Of a stretch of 64,000 bases of DNA, positions 1 through 9,473 are shown piece after piece (the stretch's first letter is position 1; each line of letters opens with the position of its first letter). The DNA lies in assembly GCF_025965855.1 (NCBI RefSeq), contig NZ_JAOPWB010000162.1, positions 1-64,000 of the forward strand. Reading direction: 5' to 3'. The notes under the pieces were generated by a model. That model was not told where the DNA came from. It saw nothing but the letters and a program-made list of their open reading frames with translations, and did not search any database. Made by a program: the position numbers and the translations under genes. The DNA is from Mycobacterium sp. (GTDB lineage: Bacteria > Actinomycetota > Actinomycetes > Mycobacteriales > Mycobacteriaceae).

Positions 1-70
1 GCGTTGCGCTACAGCAGGAGTGGGTAAACAAATGCAGAAGTGCGGGCGTCGGGTCGGAAGGTGGGATCTC

Positions 71-343
71 ATGGCACGTCAGGCGGAGGGCCGGTGGGAC
101 GTCAGTATCAAGAGCAACGCGGTTTGCCTGGAGCGCGTCGCTGACGGCGACAAGCGGTTATTCGAAGACTTGTTGGCACCCGAGGAGGCCCGCGCACTAG
201 CTGAGCTCTTGACGAAATTCGCCGACAAGTTCGACAAGTTCGACGAATCCGACAAGTCCGATAGATCTGACGATAAGTCCGATGAGCCTGACGACTCCGG
301 CGAGCGCGATGAGCGCGATGAGTCTGACGACTCCGACAAGTAG
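71..343 (+). CDS. hypothetical protein with Asp/Ser/Lys-rich low-complexity C-terminal tail
   Basis: ORF 20..343; in-frame ATG at 71 (MARQAEGRW...) looks the better start. Tail DKFDKFDESDKSDRSDDKSDEPDDSGERDERDESDDSDK. Confidence 0.55.
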   Translation: MARQAEGRWDVSIKSNAVCLERVADGDKRLFEDLLAPEEARALAELLTKFADKFDKFDESDKSDRSDDKSDEPDDSGERDERDESDDSDK

Positions 344-355
344 AGGACTAGATTC

Positions 356-655
356 CTAGTAGCACCCGCTCACATTAATTCGCCGGCCCGCATTGACGCA
401 GACGTTCACGTTCGGCGGTGGCGGAGGCGGAAAGTCCTGCGGCAGCGGCGCGTAGTCGGCCGGCGGCGGGGCATAGCTGTTGACCGTGTCGGCGACGTTG
501 GTGCACCCGCTCACCGAAACACGCCTGCCGACGCTCGCGCAGACGTCGGCGTTGGCAACACCTGACGGCTGGACGACGGCATAGATTTCCGGGATTGCCG
601 CAAGGGCAAACAGCGCGACCCCCGCGGCGGTCCAAGACCGCACCCACAGATTCAT
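356..655 (-). CDS. small putative secreted protein with duplicated C-x3-GRR-x-xVSGC motif and Pro-rich linker
   Basis: In-frame ATG at 655 gives MNLWVRSWTAAGVALFALAAIPEIYAVV (signal-like) followed by VCASVGRRVSVSGC ... VCVNAGRRINVSGCY. Confidence 0.65.
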   Translation of the reverse strand: MNLWVRSWTAAGVALFALAAIPEIYAVVQPSGVANADVCASVGRRVSVSGCTNVADTVNSYAPPPADYAPLPQDFPPPPPPNVNVCVNAGRRINVSGCY

Positions 656-696
656 TCCGATCTCCTTCCCATCACCGCCGACGCGAGCTCGATCAC

Positions 697-1089
697 TCAG
701 GGAGTGGCGCCGCTCTCCCCGACTAGTGGGGTCCATTGGCAACGCTGCCGGATGTCGACCAGAGGCTGGCGGATGTTCTCCAGGTCGGCCTGCTCTTGCG
801 GATTGGCGCTGAAGTAGTTCTGCACGTCGTCGCGGATCTGATCTTTGGGCCGATCCTGAAGGCCGGTGTAGAACCCGTTCACGTCCGGGTGCGTGAACAG
901 GTAGGTCGAGAGCGACGCCGCGACACCGGCAGCGACACCGGCTACGTCCCCGGCAGTGCAGTCGGCCGGCCGAGGCGGCGGATCAGCCGAGGCGGTCCCC
1001 GCGGTAGCACATAACAGCGTGCCGGCGACTGCGCCAGCTCCGATTGCGCCGACTACCACCCGGCGACGAATGGAGGTCGGGAGAAACAT
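697..1089 (-). CDS. hemophore-like / heme-binding family secreted protein
   Basis: ATG at 1089; signal peptide MFLPTSIRRRVVVGAIGAGAVAGTLLCATAGTASA; two Cys, 'FTHPDVNGFY...YFSANPQEQADLENIRQPL' typical of mycobacterial hemophore-like proteins. Confidence 0.75.
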   Translation of the reverse strand: MFLPTSIRRRVVVGAIGAGAVAGTLLCATAGTASADPPPRPADCTAGDVAGVAAGVAASLSTYLFTHPDVNGFYTGLQDRPKDQIRDDVQNYFSANPQEQADLENIRQPLVDIRQRCQWTPLVGESGATP

Positions 1090-1212
1090 GGCGGGCTCCT
1101 TCGTCCGGTAACCAATCCGACGGCAACTGGCGACGGTTGCCGACCTGCGCATAAACCATCTTCTGCCAACCTTGCCGGTTCCGGAAGGGATCACAGGCGC
1201 GAATCCCGCGCG

Positions 1213-1794
1213 GTGGCTATGACCGCGTCGACGCGGCGTCGACAGTCGCGGACTGTCCGCAAGCGCTTCGTCGGTGCGCCGATCGTGCGATGGTTGTCGA
1301 GCAAGGCAATCACCGCGCTGGCGACCGGAAGGAATGCAGTGAGCCGTTTGCACGCGCGGCCAGCCGGATTCAAGTCTGCGGCATCGGCAACTGCCCTGTG
1401 GGTGTGCGTGGCCACCGTGCTGCCCGCGACGGCACACGCAACGCCACCGATCGGGGTCACGGCGGTGACCTTGTCGAAGCAAACCGTTGACGGCAAGGAT
1501 TACATCGTTAGCGAGGTTACGATTTCGCCCGATGGGAGCACCGGCTGGCACACACATCAAGGTCTGATTTATGGCGTCATCAAGTCCGGCGTGTTGACGC
1601 ACTATGGATCGGACTGTCACGAAGATGGCATCTACGGTCCCGGGGCGCCCATCACCGACCCCTCGGGCCCGGAGCACGTGCACCTCGCCCGCAACCTTGG
1701 AACGACGCCGCTTGTCCTCGAGGTGACCTACGTAGATCCGGCGGGAGCACCCACCTCCGACAGCGCGCCCAACCCCGGCTGTGACTTCGCATGA
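1213..1794 (+). CDS. cupin domain-containing protein (secreted/membrane-anchored)
   Basis: GSTGWHTHQGLIYGVIKSGVLTHY...GPEHVHLARN cupin motifs; start codon uncertain. Confidence 0.7.
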   Translation: MAMTASTRRRQSRTVRKRFVGAPIVRWLSSKAITALATGRNAVSRLHARPAGFKSAASATALWVCVATVLPATAHATPPIGVTAVTLSKQTVDGKDYIVSEVTISPDGSTGWHTHQGLIYGVIKSGVLTHYGSDCHEDGIYGPGAPITDPSGPEHVHLARNLGTTPLVLEVTYVDPAGAPTSDSAPNPGCDFA

Positions 1795-1970
1795 GCACAG
1801 CGCCCGCGGAGGGGCCTTCGTCGCCGACATCGCCTGACCCCCGCTCGACTCCCATGTCGTTTCCGGGCTGACCGCGAACGGCGAGGCAAAATGACTTCAT
1901 GCCGACACCGAACATCGCCCGCAAGCAGCCGGAAGCCTAGTGGGCTCGCTGCGGCACAAGGGCCGCTGAC

Positions 1971-3149
1971 GTGCACGGCTTCGGTTTCGACACCCTGGCG
2001 CTGCTGACCGCGATCGGTTTCGCCGGTCCGCTGCTGGCATCGGTGCCGCGCCTGCGGATACCGGTCGTCATCGGCGAGCTACTCGCGGGGCTCATCGTCG
2101 GCAAGACCGGCTTCGGTGTCATCGATGACACCAATCCCACCCTTCAATTGCTCGCCAACATCGGCTTCGCACTGGTGATGTTTGTGGTGGGCACCCACGT
2201 TCCCGTCCGCGACCCACAGCTGCGCTCGGCGGCGCCGCGGGCGCTGTTGCGCGCGGTCGTGATCGGTGCCGTCGCGGCGGCCCTCGGTGTCGGGCTGGCG
2301 GCGGCGTTCGGCACCGGACACGCGGCGCTCTACGCGGTCCTGATGGCGTCCTCGTCGGCGGCGCTGGCGCTGCCCGTGATCGATTCGCTGCGGTTGCAGG
2401 GCCCGGAAGTGCTGTCGGTGACCGTGCAGATCGCAATCGCCGACGCCGCGTGCATTGTGTTGCTGCCGTTGGTAATTGACTTGCGACGGGCGCCGATCGC
2501 GGCGCTCGGTGGGCTTTCGATCGCGGCCTGCGCGGTGGTGCTCTTTATCCTGCTGCGCGCGCTCGACCGCAAGGGCTGGCGCCGGCGCATGCACAAGTAC
2601 TCCGAAAAGCAGCGGTTCGCACTGGAATTGCGCACCAACCTGGCCGTGCTGTTCGCGCTGGCGGCGCTGGCCGTCAGCACCCACGTGTCCATCATGCTGG
2701 CGGGCTTCGCGTTCGGTTTGGTGATCGCGTTGGCCGGCGAACCGCGACGGCTGGCGCGACAGCTGTTCGGCATCACCGAGGGGTTTTTCGGCCCGCTGTT
2801 CTTCGTCTGGCTGGGCGCCTCGCTGCAAGTGCGCGAGCTGGGCGCGCACCCGAAGCTCATCCTGCTGGGGCTCGGCCTGGGACTGGGTGCCGTGCTGGCG
2901 CATTGCGCGGGCAGGCTGTTCGGTCAGCCGCTGACCCTCGCGGCGCTGTCGGCGGCGCAGCTCGGAGTGCCGGTGGCCGCGGCCACCGTCGGCAACGAGG
3001 AACACCTTCTCGTCGCGGGCGAAGCCTCGGCGCTGATGTTCGGCGCCTTGCTGACGATCGCCGCCACGTCGATCGCGGGCGCGCTGGCCGCGCGCGGCCG
3101 GACCGCCGGAAACGCGGAAAAGCCTGCCGTCACCGACAAGTCCGCCTGA
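1971..3149 (+). CDS. cation:proton antiporter (monovalent cation:proton antiporter-2 / KefB-like family)
   Basis: 392 aa polytopic hydrophobic protein, PVVIGELLAGLIVGKTGFG signature. Confidence 0.85.
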   Translation: MHGFGFDTLALLTAIGFAGPLLASVPRLRIPVVIGELLAGLIVGKTGFGVIDDTNPTLQLLANIGFALVMFVVGTHVPVRDPQLRSAAPRALLRAVVIGAVAAALGVGLAAAFGTGHAALYAVLMASSSAALALPVIDSLRLQGPEVLSVTVQIAIADAACIVLLPLVIDLRRAPIAALGGLSIAACAVVLFILLRALDRKGWRRRMHKYSEKQRFALELRTNLAVLFALAALAVSTHVSIMLAGFAFGLVIALAGEPRRLARQLFGITEGFFGPLFFVWLGASLQVRELGAHPKLILLGLGLGLGAVLAHCAGRLFGQPLTLAALSAAQLGVPVAAATVGNEEHLLVAGEASALMFGALLTIAATSIAGALAARGRTAGNAEKPAVTDKSA

Positions 3150-3262
3150 GGCGCCCCTGTGTAACGAAGGGACCGAAGTACTCCCATTGAGTTCCGTTCG
3201 GCCCTACGGGCCGGCTCGGCGCAGTGGTCGGATGAACCGTAATGCCGATCGAGGGGGCTGCC

Positions 3263-3487
3263 ATGAGGGATCGCTTGTACCGCGTCACCGATCGCCTGCA
3301 CCAGGACCGCACCGTTGCGGTGCCCGGTCATGAGATCGCGCACGTGGTGTCGGCGTGGCTTGCTGAGCTGGGGGCCCGCAGTCCGCTGGTGGACGATCTC
3401 GAACGGGCGGTGCGCGTCGGCGATTGGGTGGCAGCCCGCGCCGTCGGCGACCAGTTATCCGTCGACGTGGCCGTCATCGCGGCCTAG
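3263..3487 (+). CDS. hypothetical protein
   Basis: Short ORF, ATG at 3263, intergenic between two strong CDSs. Confidence 0.45.
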   Translation: MRDRLYRVTDRLHQDRTVAVPGHEIAHVVSAWLAELGARSPLVDDLERAVRVGDWVAARAVGDQLSVDVAVIAA

Positions 3488-3612
3488 GAATGGTCATGCC
3501 CACCAGAAATTGGCACAAAGTCCTTTTGCCTAGTGCCGTCGTGCTCTCGCATGACCCGGCGTGATTACGCGATCGTGGATGTGACGAAGCTTTACCGAAG
3601 GAAACGAGAGCC

Positions 3613-4590
3613 ATGAATGCGCGCTTTCCGGATGCCGGCACAGTCCGGACTGTGCTGACCCTGGCGGCTCGCGCACCCTCGGTGCACAACACGCAACCGT
3701 GGCGGTGGCGGGTCGACGACGCGAGCCTGCATCTGTACGCGGACTCCGAACGGCAACTGCCCAACACCGACCCCGACGGCCGGGACCTGATCTTGAGTTG
3801 CGGCACGGCGCTGCAGCACTGCGTAATCGCTTTCGCCGCCGTCGGGTGGCTATCCAAGGTGACTCGGCTGCCGGATCCGGACGACGCCAATCACCTTGCC
3901 GCGATCGAGTTATCCCCTTACCCCGCCAACGCCGTCGACATAGCGCTCGCCGCGGCGATACCGCGTCGTCGAACCGATCGTCGCCACTACAGCTCCTGGC
4001 CGGTGCCGATCGGTGACATCGCCCTCATGGCCGCGCGGGCGGTCCGAAATGGCGTGACACTGTGCCAAGTCGAGGACCTCGACAAGCTGAACAAGATCGT
4101 CGCCGAATCCGTTTCGGAACACTTCAATCGTGACTACCTGGCCGAGCTCACGGCGTGGAGCGGGCGCTACGCATCGGTGGCGGGGGTCCCGGCGCACAGC
4201 ACACCGCCGTCGGACCCCGAAGCGAAAATCCCCGGCCGGCTCTTTGCCGGTCCCACGTTGGCCATGCCACCGGAATCGTCGGCCGCCGACGACAATGCCG
4301 TGGTGCTTGCGCTGGGCACCCGGGCCGACGACCGGCTGGCGCAGCTGCGCGCCGGCGAGGCCACCAGCGTCGTGCTCCTCACCGCGACTTCGATGGGATT
4401 GGCCAGTTGCCCGGTCACCGAACCACTGGAGATCGCCGACACACGCGAGTCGGTCCGCTCCGACATCTTCGGCGGCGCCGACTACCCGCAGATGTTGCTC
4501 CGGGTGGGCTGGGCACCGATCAACGCCGACCCGCTGCCGGCGACACCGCGACGCGAACTGTCCGAGATCGTCGAGTGGGTCAACGAGTAA
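3613..4590 (+). CDS. Acg family FMN-binding (nitroreductase-like) oxidoreductase
   Basis: APSVHNTQPWRWRVDD...LYADSERQLPNTDPDGRDLILSCGTALQH; Acg/Rv3131-type. Confidence 0.85.
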   Translation: MNARFPDAGTVRTVLTLAARAPSVHNTQPWRWRVDDASLHLYADSERQLPNTDPDGRDLILSCGTALQHCVIAFAAVGWLSKVTRLPDPDDANHLAAIELSPYPANAVDIALAAAIPRRRTDRRHYSSWPVPIGDIALMAARAVRNGVTLCQVEDLDKLNKIVAESVSEHFNRDYLAELTAWSGRYASVAGVPAHSTPPSDPEAKIPGRLFAGPTLAMPPESSAADDNAVVLALGTRADDRLAQLRAGEATSVVLLTATSMGLASCPVTEPLEIADTRESVRSDIFGGADYPQMLLRVGWAPINADPLPATPRRELSEIVEWVNE

Positions 4591-4716
4591 GGACGGCAAG
4601 CCATCGTCACCCGAACCGCTGTGCAGCACAGGCCATTTAGGCGGATGATGTGTCGGTGAGCGGAGACGGCGAACATCAACGGGTCGCGTTGTTCGGCGCG
4701 GGCGGCGCAATTCCCG

Positions 4717-5697
4717 CTAGCGGATCTCCAGCACATCGTCGGGCGCACGCCGCGGAGTCGGGGGCGGAACGGCTTCCATCGGCGGCGCTATGCCGGCGCG
4801 GACCAGTACCTGCGGCTGGGCGTCGTTGTCCAGCAGGCCGCGTACGACGTCGCGGCTTTCGTCCAGCTCGATCAGATGGGTGAGCGTGCAGGTCACCAGG
4901 AATGCCATCGTGCATTCGAGTAGCACGGTCGACAACACTTCGCCGCACCGCAGCACGTCCGCCCTGGTGTCTTCGGGGGTGGACAGCACTAAAATCTTCG
5001 ACCAGTCCACCGCGACCTCGGGACGCCGATCCTCGTGGTCCCCGGCCGGGAATTCGCGCGCCACGTCCACGCGGCCGCTTTCCTTGTCGGACAACAGCGC
5101 CCTCGGCGGCACACCCTCGTTCGGCGCGAACGGCGAAGTCCACCATTCGAGTTCGGCGTGATACGCCGCGTCGTCGCGGCGAAGCGCCTCGGTGAGCTGT
5201 GAGGCCTTGACCAGCGTGGGCCGGTCGTCGTCGGCGAGCACGTCGAGCGTCACCAGATTCTCGTCGAACGTGCTGCGCAGCACGGGTTCGAACAGCTCCC
5301 AGTAGGTGGGCTGACCCATCGGCAGCCTGTCGGTTCTGCGTTGCAGGATCGCGTTGGCGCGGTCGCGCTGCGCGCGGGTGACGTGCTCGACGGAACGGAA
5401 TTCGATCGTGGCCAAATGGTCGCAGTCATTGGGATTGGGAAACCGTTCGACCTCCGCGCCCCAACCCGCGGCGAGCATGGCGACCCGAAGGTGATCGAGC
5501 GCGGCGCCACAGCTGAGGATCGCTTCCCTACCGGAAGGGTCCATGCCCGGCACCGTTCGGTCGCGGTCGACAAAGAGGCGCAAAACCCCGCCCTCGGCGA
5601 CCCACCGCCACGGCTGGCTGTTGCGCACGGACGGAGCCCGGCACGCGAGCTGCACCGCTTTTCTGAGAGTCTGGGTGTGCAGCGTCATCGTTTTCAT
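4717..5697 (-). CDS. Acg family FMN-binding (nitroreductase-like) oxidoreductase
   Basis: RAPSVRNSQPWRWVAEGGVLRLFVDRDRTVPGMDPSGREAILSCGAALDHLRVAM; likely start MKTMTLH at 5697. Confidence 0.85.
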   Translation of the reverse strand: MKTMTLHTQTLRKAVQLACRAPSVRNSQPWRWVAEGGVLRLFVDRDRTVPGMDPSGREAILSCGAALDHLRVAMLAAGWGAEVERFPNPNDCDHLATIEFRSVEHVTRAQRDRANAILQRRTDRLPMGQPTYWELFEPVLRSTFDENLVTLDVLADDDRPTLVKASQLTEALRRDDAAYHAELEWWTSPFAPNEGVPPRALLSDKESGRVDVAREFPAGDHEDRRPEVAVDWSKILVLSTPEDTRADVLRCGEVLSTVLLECTMAFLVTCTLTHLIELDESRDVVRGLLDNDAQPQVLVRAGIAPPMEAVPPPTPRRAPDDVLEIR

Positions 5698-5857
5698 AGC
5701 CGTCAATTTCCTTGCCGAGTTCCGGTTCACCATCGACGTTAGGCCTCAACCGAGCTGGTGGCCAGGATCGTTCGTCCCGGCCGGCAGGGCCGCTGGGAGG
5801 CCGAAAGGCCGTAGGGCCGCCGAGCAATTGCACGGGGGTCCAATGATGTGACGCCTG

Positions 5858-5871
5858 AGGACCAAGGACCC
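5858..5871. promoter_or_regulatory. candidate DosR (DevR) box AGGACCAAGGACCC
   Basis: 10 of 14 match to GGGACTWWAGTCCC; lies between a divergent Acg gene and the USP remnant/devR side. Confidence 0.4.
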
Positions 5872-5983
5872 TGTCGTGCGCCGTTCGCATGCCTGAGTGT
5901 CGAAGGCAGATACGAGGCGCGGATCGGCTGCGAAGGATCGCCAATTCGGTTACCGCCCAGTCTTTTCTATCTAGGAGTTGACG

Positions 5984-6622
5984 ATGAAGGCCGACGTCGG
6001 GGACTGGCGCGTGATCAAGAGCGGCACGGTTGGGCACCGGGATCGGTCGAAACGGCCATTCTCTCAGGCGATCCCGGGCAGGAGTTGGTCGATCGATCGC
6101 AGGACGCGGCGCTGATTTGCATGCGCACCTCCAGGCGCGGATGGTGCCACGCCACCGTGCGCCAGCTCGATCGGCGACCGAAGAGCTGGGTCGGGCGCTA
6201 TCCGGGACGTGCGGGGCCAGACGGTCGCCGCCTGCACCGGCGTGAAGACCGGCGAGAGGCTGGGCAGCGCCATCGAATTGGCCGTTGTCGGCAGCGCCGA
6301 CGCCCTGGAGATCGCGGGGCTGGCCATCTGGAACTGCCACCCGATCGTGGGCCATCCGGACTGTTCTGTGCTCGTGGTCCGCCACTAAGACGCAGGCGGC
6401 GGCCATGAAGACCGTCAAAGAGTTGGCAACCCCGCAGTCGATCGTGGTGGGCATCGACGGCTCGAAGTCGGCGATTCGCCAGGCGGTCAAGGTAATTGGG
6501 GCCTAGGCAAGCTGGTGAAGATCGAAACCGAGGTGGCCCACGGGCTGGTGATTGCTTGCGCCCGCGACCGTCGGCGACACGCCGACTGTTCGCTGTTGGT
6601 CGTCAATCAGCAGCATTTGTGA
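5984..6622 (+). pseudogene. composite remnant: DUF1918-like N-terminus plus fragments of universal stress protein (USP) genes
   Basis: MKADVGDWRVIKSGTV (DUF1918-like) shifts frame to VETAILSGDPGQELVDRSQDAALICM (USP C-terminal region), then ...HPDCSVLVVRH*, then SIVVGIDGSKSAIRQAV (USP N-terminus), then VKIETEV...[13 protein letters not shown] (USP C-terminus); no single frame covers them. Confidence 0.7.
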
Positions 6623-6681
6623 GGCGGGCGATGATGAAAACATGCGATATTGAGAGTCGGTCGTTTCAGAAAGGGCCCTTC

Positions 6682-7353
6682 ATGGTCAAGGTTTTCCTCG
6701 TCGACGACCATGAGGTCGTTCGGCGCGGTCTTGCCGATCTGCTCGCGTCGGACCCCGAACTGGAAATCGTCGGCGAAGCCGGTTCCGTATCGGAGGCGAA
6801 GGCGCGAATACCGGCCTTGCAGCCCGACGTCGCGGTGCTTGACGTGCGCCTTCCCGATGGGAACGGAATCGAGCTGTGCCGCGATCTGGTGTCCGATCAT
6901 CCGGATCTGCGGTGTCTGATGTTGACGTCGTTCACCTCCGATGAGGCGATGCTGGAGGCGATTCTGGCCGGGGCCAGCGGCTATGTCGTCAAGGACATCA
7001 AAGGCATGGAGCTGGCCCACGCGATCAAAGAGGTCGGCGCCGGCAAATCCCTGCTGGATAACCGGGCGGCCGCCGCGCTGATGGCGAAGCTTCGGGGGAC
7101 AGCGGAACGCGAAGACCCATTGTCCGGGCTGACCGAACAGGAGCGAACGCTGCTCGCGCTGCTCAGTGAAGGTTTGACCAACAGGCAGATCGCCGCGCGG
7201 ATGTTCCTCGCGGAGAAAACGGTGAAGAACTACGTGTCGCGGTTGCTGGCCAAACTGGGCATGGAGCGCCGGACGCAGGCGGCGGTGTTCGCCTCCAGAC
7301 TGGATCAACGGCCCGGCCGGCCGGCCACCCGGGCGGAAGCGCCGCCGGACTGA
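6682..7353 (+). CDS. devR: LuxR/NarL-family response regulator, DevR/DosR-like
   Basis: [21 protein letters not shown]...[11 protein letters not shown]...[12 protein letters not shown]...[45 protein letters not shown]. Confidence 0.9.
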   Translation: MVKVFLVDDHEVVRRGLADLLASDPELEIVGEAGSVSEAKARIPALQPDVAVLDVRLPDGNGIELCRDLVSDHPDLRCLMLTSFTSDEAMLEAILAGASGYVVKDIKGMELAHAIKEVGAGKSLLDNRAAAALMAKLRGTAEREDPLSGLTEQERTLLALLSEGLTNRQIAARMFLAEKTVKNYVSRLLAKLGMERRTQAAVFASRLDQRPGRPATRAEAPPD

Positions 7354-7522
7354 TCGGCGGCGAGGACAGAGCGGCCCGCGTGGTTTGCTGGTCGGCACCG
7401 CTGGCGCACGCCTGTTGATCTTGGGTGCCCGACCCCTTGGCGTTAAGCTGGCTGCGGCATCTTCGCGCTACTTGGACACCTCGCTGTTCGCCAACGCAGG
7501 TTGCCACTTGCCAGGAGTTGTC

Positions 7523-9385
7523 GTGGAGGTACGAGGTCCGGTGGCCGGCGGCGACGAACGCGGCTCGGCGTTTGCCGGGCTCGGCCAGCGTGGGCTGGTC
7601 AGCAGGATGCACACGCAGCTCGACGAGTTGCTGGCGGCGCGCGATCAGATGGAGCAACTGCTGCGCGTGTTCGTCGAGATCGGCGCGGACGTCGGCGACC
7701 TGGACGCGACGTTGCACCGGATCATCGCCGCGGCCAGGGAATTGACCTCCGCGACCTACGGCGCGCTCGCCATACGCGATCCCGAGGGCACCTTGCTCAG
7801 GTTCGTCCATGAGGGAATGGACGCAGACACAGTCGGACGCATCGGCCATCTGCCGGTGGGCAAGGGGCTTTTGAGCCTGTCGCTCCTGGACACGCCGGCA
7901 CTGCACGTGGATGACCTGACAGCACACCAGGCCGCCGTGGGGTTTCCCGAGCACCACCCGCCCATGCGTGCGTTCCTCGCGGTGCCGATCACCATCCGCG
8001 GCATCGTGTTCGGCAACATCTACCTCACCCACGTCGACCCGGCGCGGGTGTTCTCCGAATCCGATGAGGTTGCCGCTCGCGCGCTGGCGTTCGCGGCCGC
8101 GGCCACCATCGACAATGCGCAACTGTTCGAGCGCGAGCGGTTGGCGGTGAAGTGGATGGAGGCCAGCCGCGAGATCACGACCGCCCTGCTGTCCAGCGCC
8201 GAGCCGCAGCGGCGCCCGTTGCGGTTGATCGCCGAAAGCGCGCGGATCCTGACCGACGCCGAACAGGCGATCGTCCTTGTCCCGGCCGACGCGGACCTGC
8301 CGAACGACGAAACCGACACGCTGGTGGTCTCCGCGGCGGTGGGAGTTCACGCCGACGAGGTCATGGGCCGCCAAGTTCCGGTGCAGGGTTCCACCAGCGG
8401 CGAGGTCTTCCGTTCCGCCCAACCCGTGATCACCGAGTCGCTGCGGTACCCGATCCAGGCGTTCACGGATGTCGGGCAGCGCCCCGCCATCCTGATGCCG
8501 CTGCGCGCCGACGACCAGGTCGCGGGCGTGATTGCGATCGCCCGCGCCGCCGACCAGCCACCGTTCGACGAAAGCTACCTCGACCTGGTCAGCGATTTCG
8601 CCACCCACGCCGCGATAGCGCTGGTGCTGGCGGCGGCCCGGGACGACGCGCGCCAACTGACCATCCTCGCCGAGCGCGAGCGCATCGCGCACGATCTGCA
8701 CGACCACGTCATCCAGCGACTGTTCGCCGCCGGCATGGACCTGCAGGGCACGCTCGCGCGGGCGCGATCGCCGGAGGTGGCCGAGCGGCTCAACCGCACC
8801 CTCGACGATCTCCAAACCATCATCGAGGAGATCCGAACGACGATCTTCCAGCTCAAATCCCCGTTGGGCAAGAATGCCGACTTCCGGCAGAGGATTCAGC
8901 AAGTGGTCGCCGACCTGACCGAAAACCGCGAGATCGTCACCACACTGCGCCTGCACGGACCGATGACCGCCGTCGGCGGCGAGCTCGCCGAGCACGCCGA
9001 AGCGGTCACCACGGAGGCCGTCAGTAACGCGCTTCGCCACTCCGGTGCGTCGCGGCTGACCGTCGAGGTAGACGTCGCCGACATGTTCATCCTCGACGTC
9101 AGCGACAACGGCTGCGGCATACCCGCCGACAACTCCCGCAACAGCGGCTTGGCCAACATGAAGTACCGCGCCGAACAACTCGGCGGCACCTGCGAGATCA
9201 CCAATCCACCGGAGGGCGGCACCCGGGTCCACTGGGTCGCTCCGCTGACCGATCAGAAACAGGCAGGATCAATGGCGCGTGGGTGGGGTCTAACGGCCCT
9301 GCCGAACGGTGCCGCCTCGGCGCCGGCGATGCGACGGCCGTCATCCGGGCGGCATCACCGGGACGCTGCTGGGTTCGGTCAGTAA
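7523..9385 (+). CDS. devS: GAF-GAF sensor histidine kinase, DevS/DosS-like
   Basis: GTG at 7523; HHPPMRAFLAVPITIRGIVFGNIYLT (GAF-A heme region), ERERIAHDLHDHVIQRLFAAGMDLQ (HisKA_3), HATPase DNGCGI. Confidence 0.88.
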   Translation: MEVRGPVAGGDERGSAFAGLGQRGLVSRMHTQLDELLAARDQMEQLLRVFVEIGADVGDLDATLHRIIAAARELTSATYGALAIRDPEGTLLRFVHEGMDADTVGRIGHLPVGKGLLSLSLLDTPALHVDDLTAHQAAVGFPEHHPPMRAFLAVPITIRGIVFGNIYLTHVDPARVFSESDEVAARALAFAAAATIDNAQLFERERLAVKWMEASREITTALLSSAEPQRRPLRLIAESARILTDAEQAIVLVPADADLPNDETDTLVVSAAVGVHADEVMGRQVPVQGSTSGEVFRSAQPVITESLRYPIQAFTDVGQRPAILMPLRADDQVAGVIAIARAADQPPFDESYLDLVSDFATHAAIALVLAAARDDARQLTILAERERIAHDLHDHVIQRLFAAGMDLQGTLARARSPEVAERLNRTLDDLQTIIEEIRTTIFQLKSPLGKNADFRQRIQQVVADLTENREIVTTLRLHGPMTAVGGELAEHAEAVTTEAVSNALRHSGASRLTVEVDVADMFILDVSDNGCGIPADNSRNSGLANMKYRAEQLGGTCEITNPPEGGTRVHWVAPLTDQKQAGSMARGWGLTALPNGAASAPAMRRPSSGRHHRDAAGFGQ

Positions 9386-9437
9386 CGCCGTCGTCCACTC
9401 GGTCCGGATGCCGGAGATCGTGGCGCGGCCGTCTTAA
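9348..9437 (+). pseudogene. C-terminal remnant of a universal stress protein
   Basis: Frame reads GGITGTLLGSVSNAVVHSVRMPEIVARPS*, matching the GS-V-S-x-AVV-H-x-x-x-x-P-V-x-V-x-RP end of mycobacterial USPs; no complete USP ORF upstream. Confidence 0.55.
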
Positions 9438-9473
9438 GACTTGGCGCGGACGTCCGGGGCGGCGGACGCTTAG

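Noticed and set aside
3511-3524. TGGCACAAAGTCCT as a DosR box before the first Acg gene
   Set aside because: About 9 of 14 matches and poor symmetry; not distinguishable from chance by eye.
7163-9232. 689-aa minus-strand ORF opposite devS
   Set aside because: Antisense artefact; low-complexity translation (Gly/Arg/His/Asp-rich) and devS is clear.
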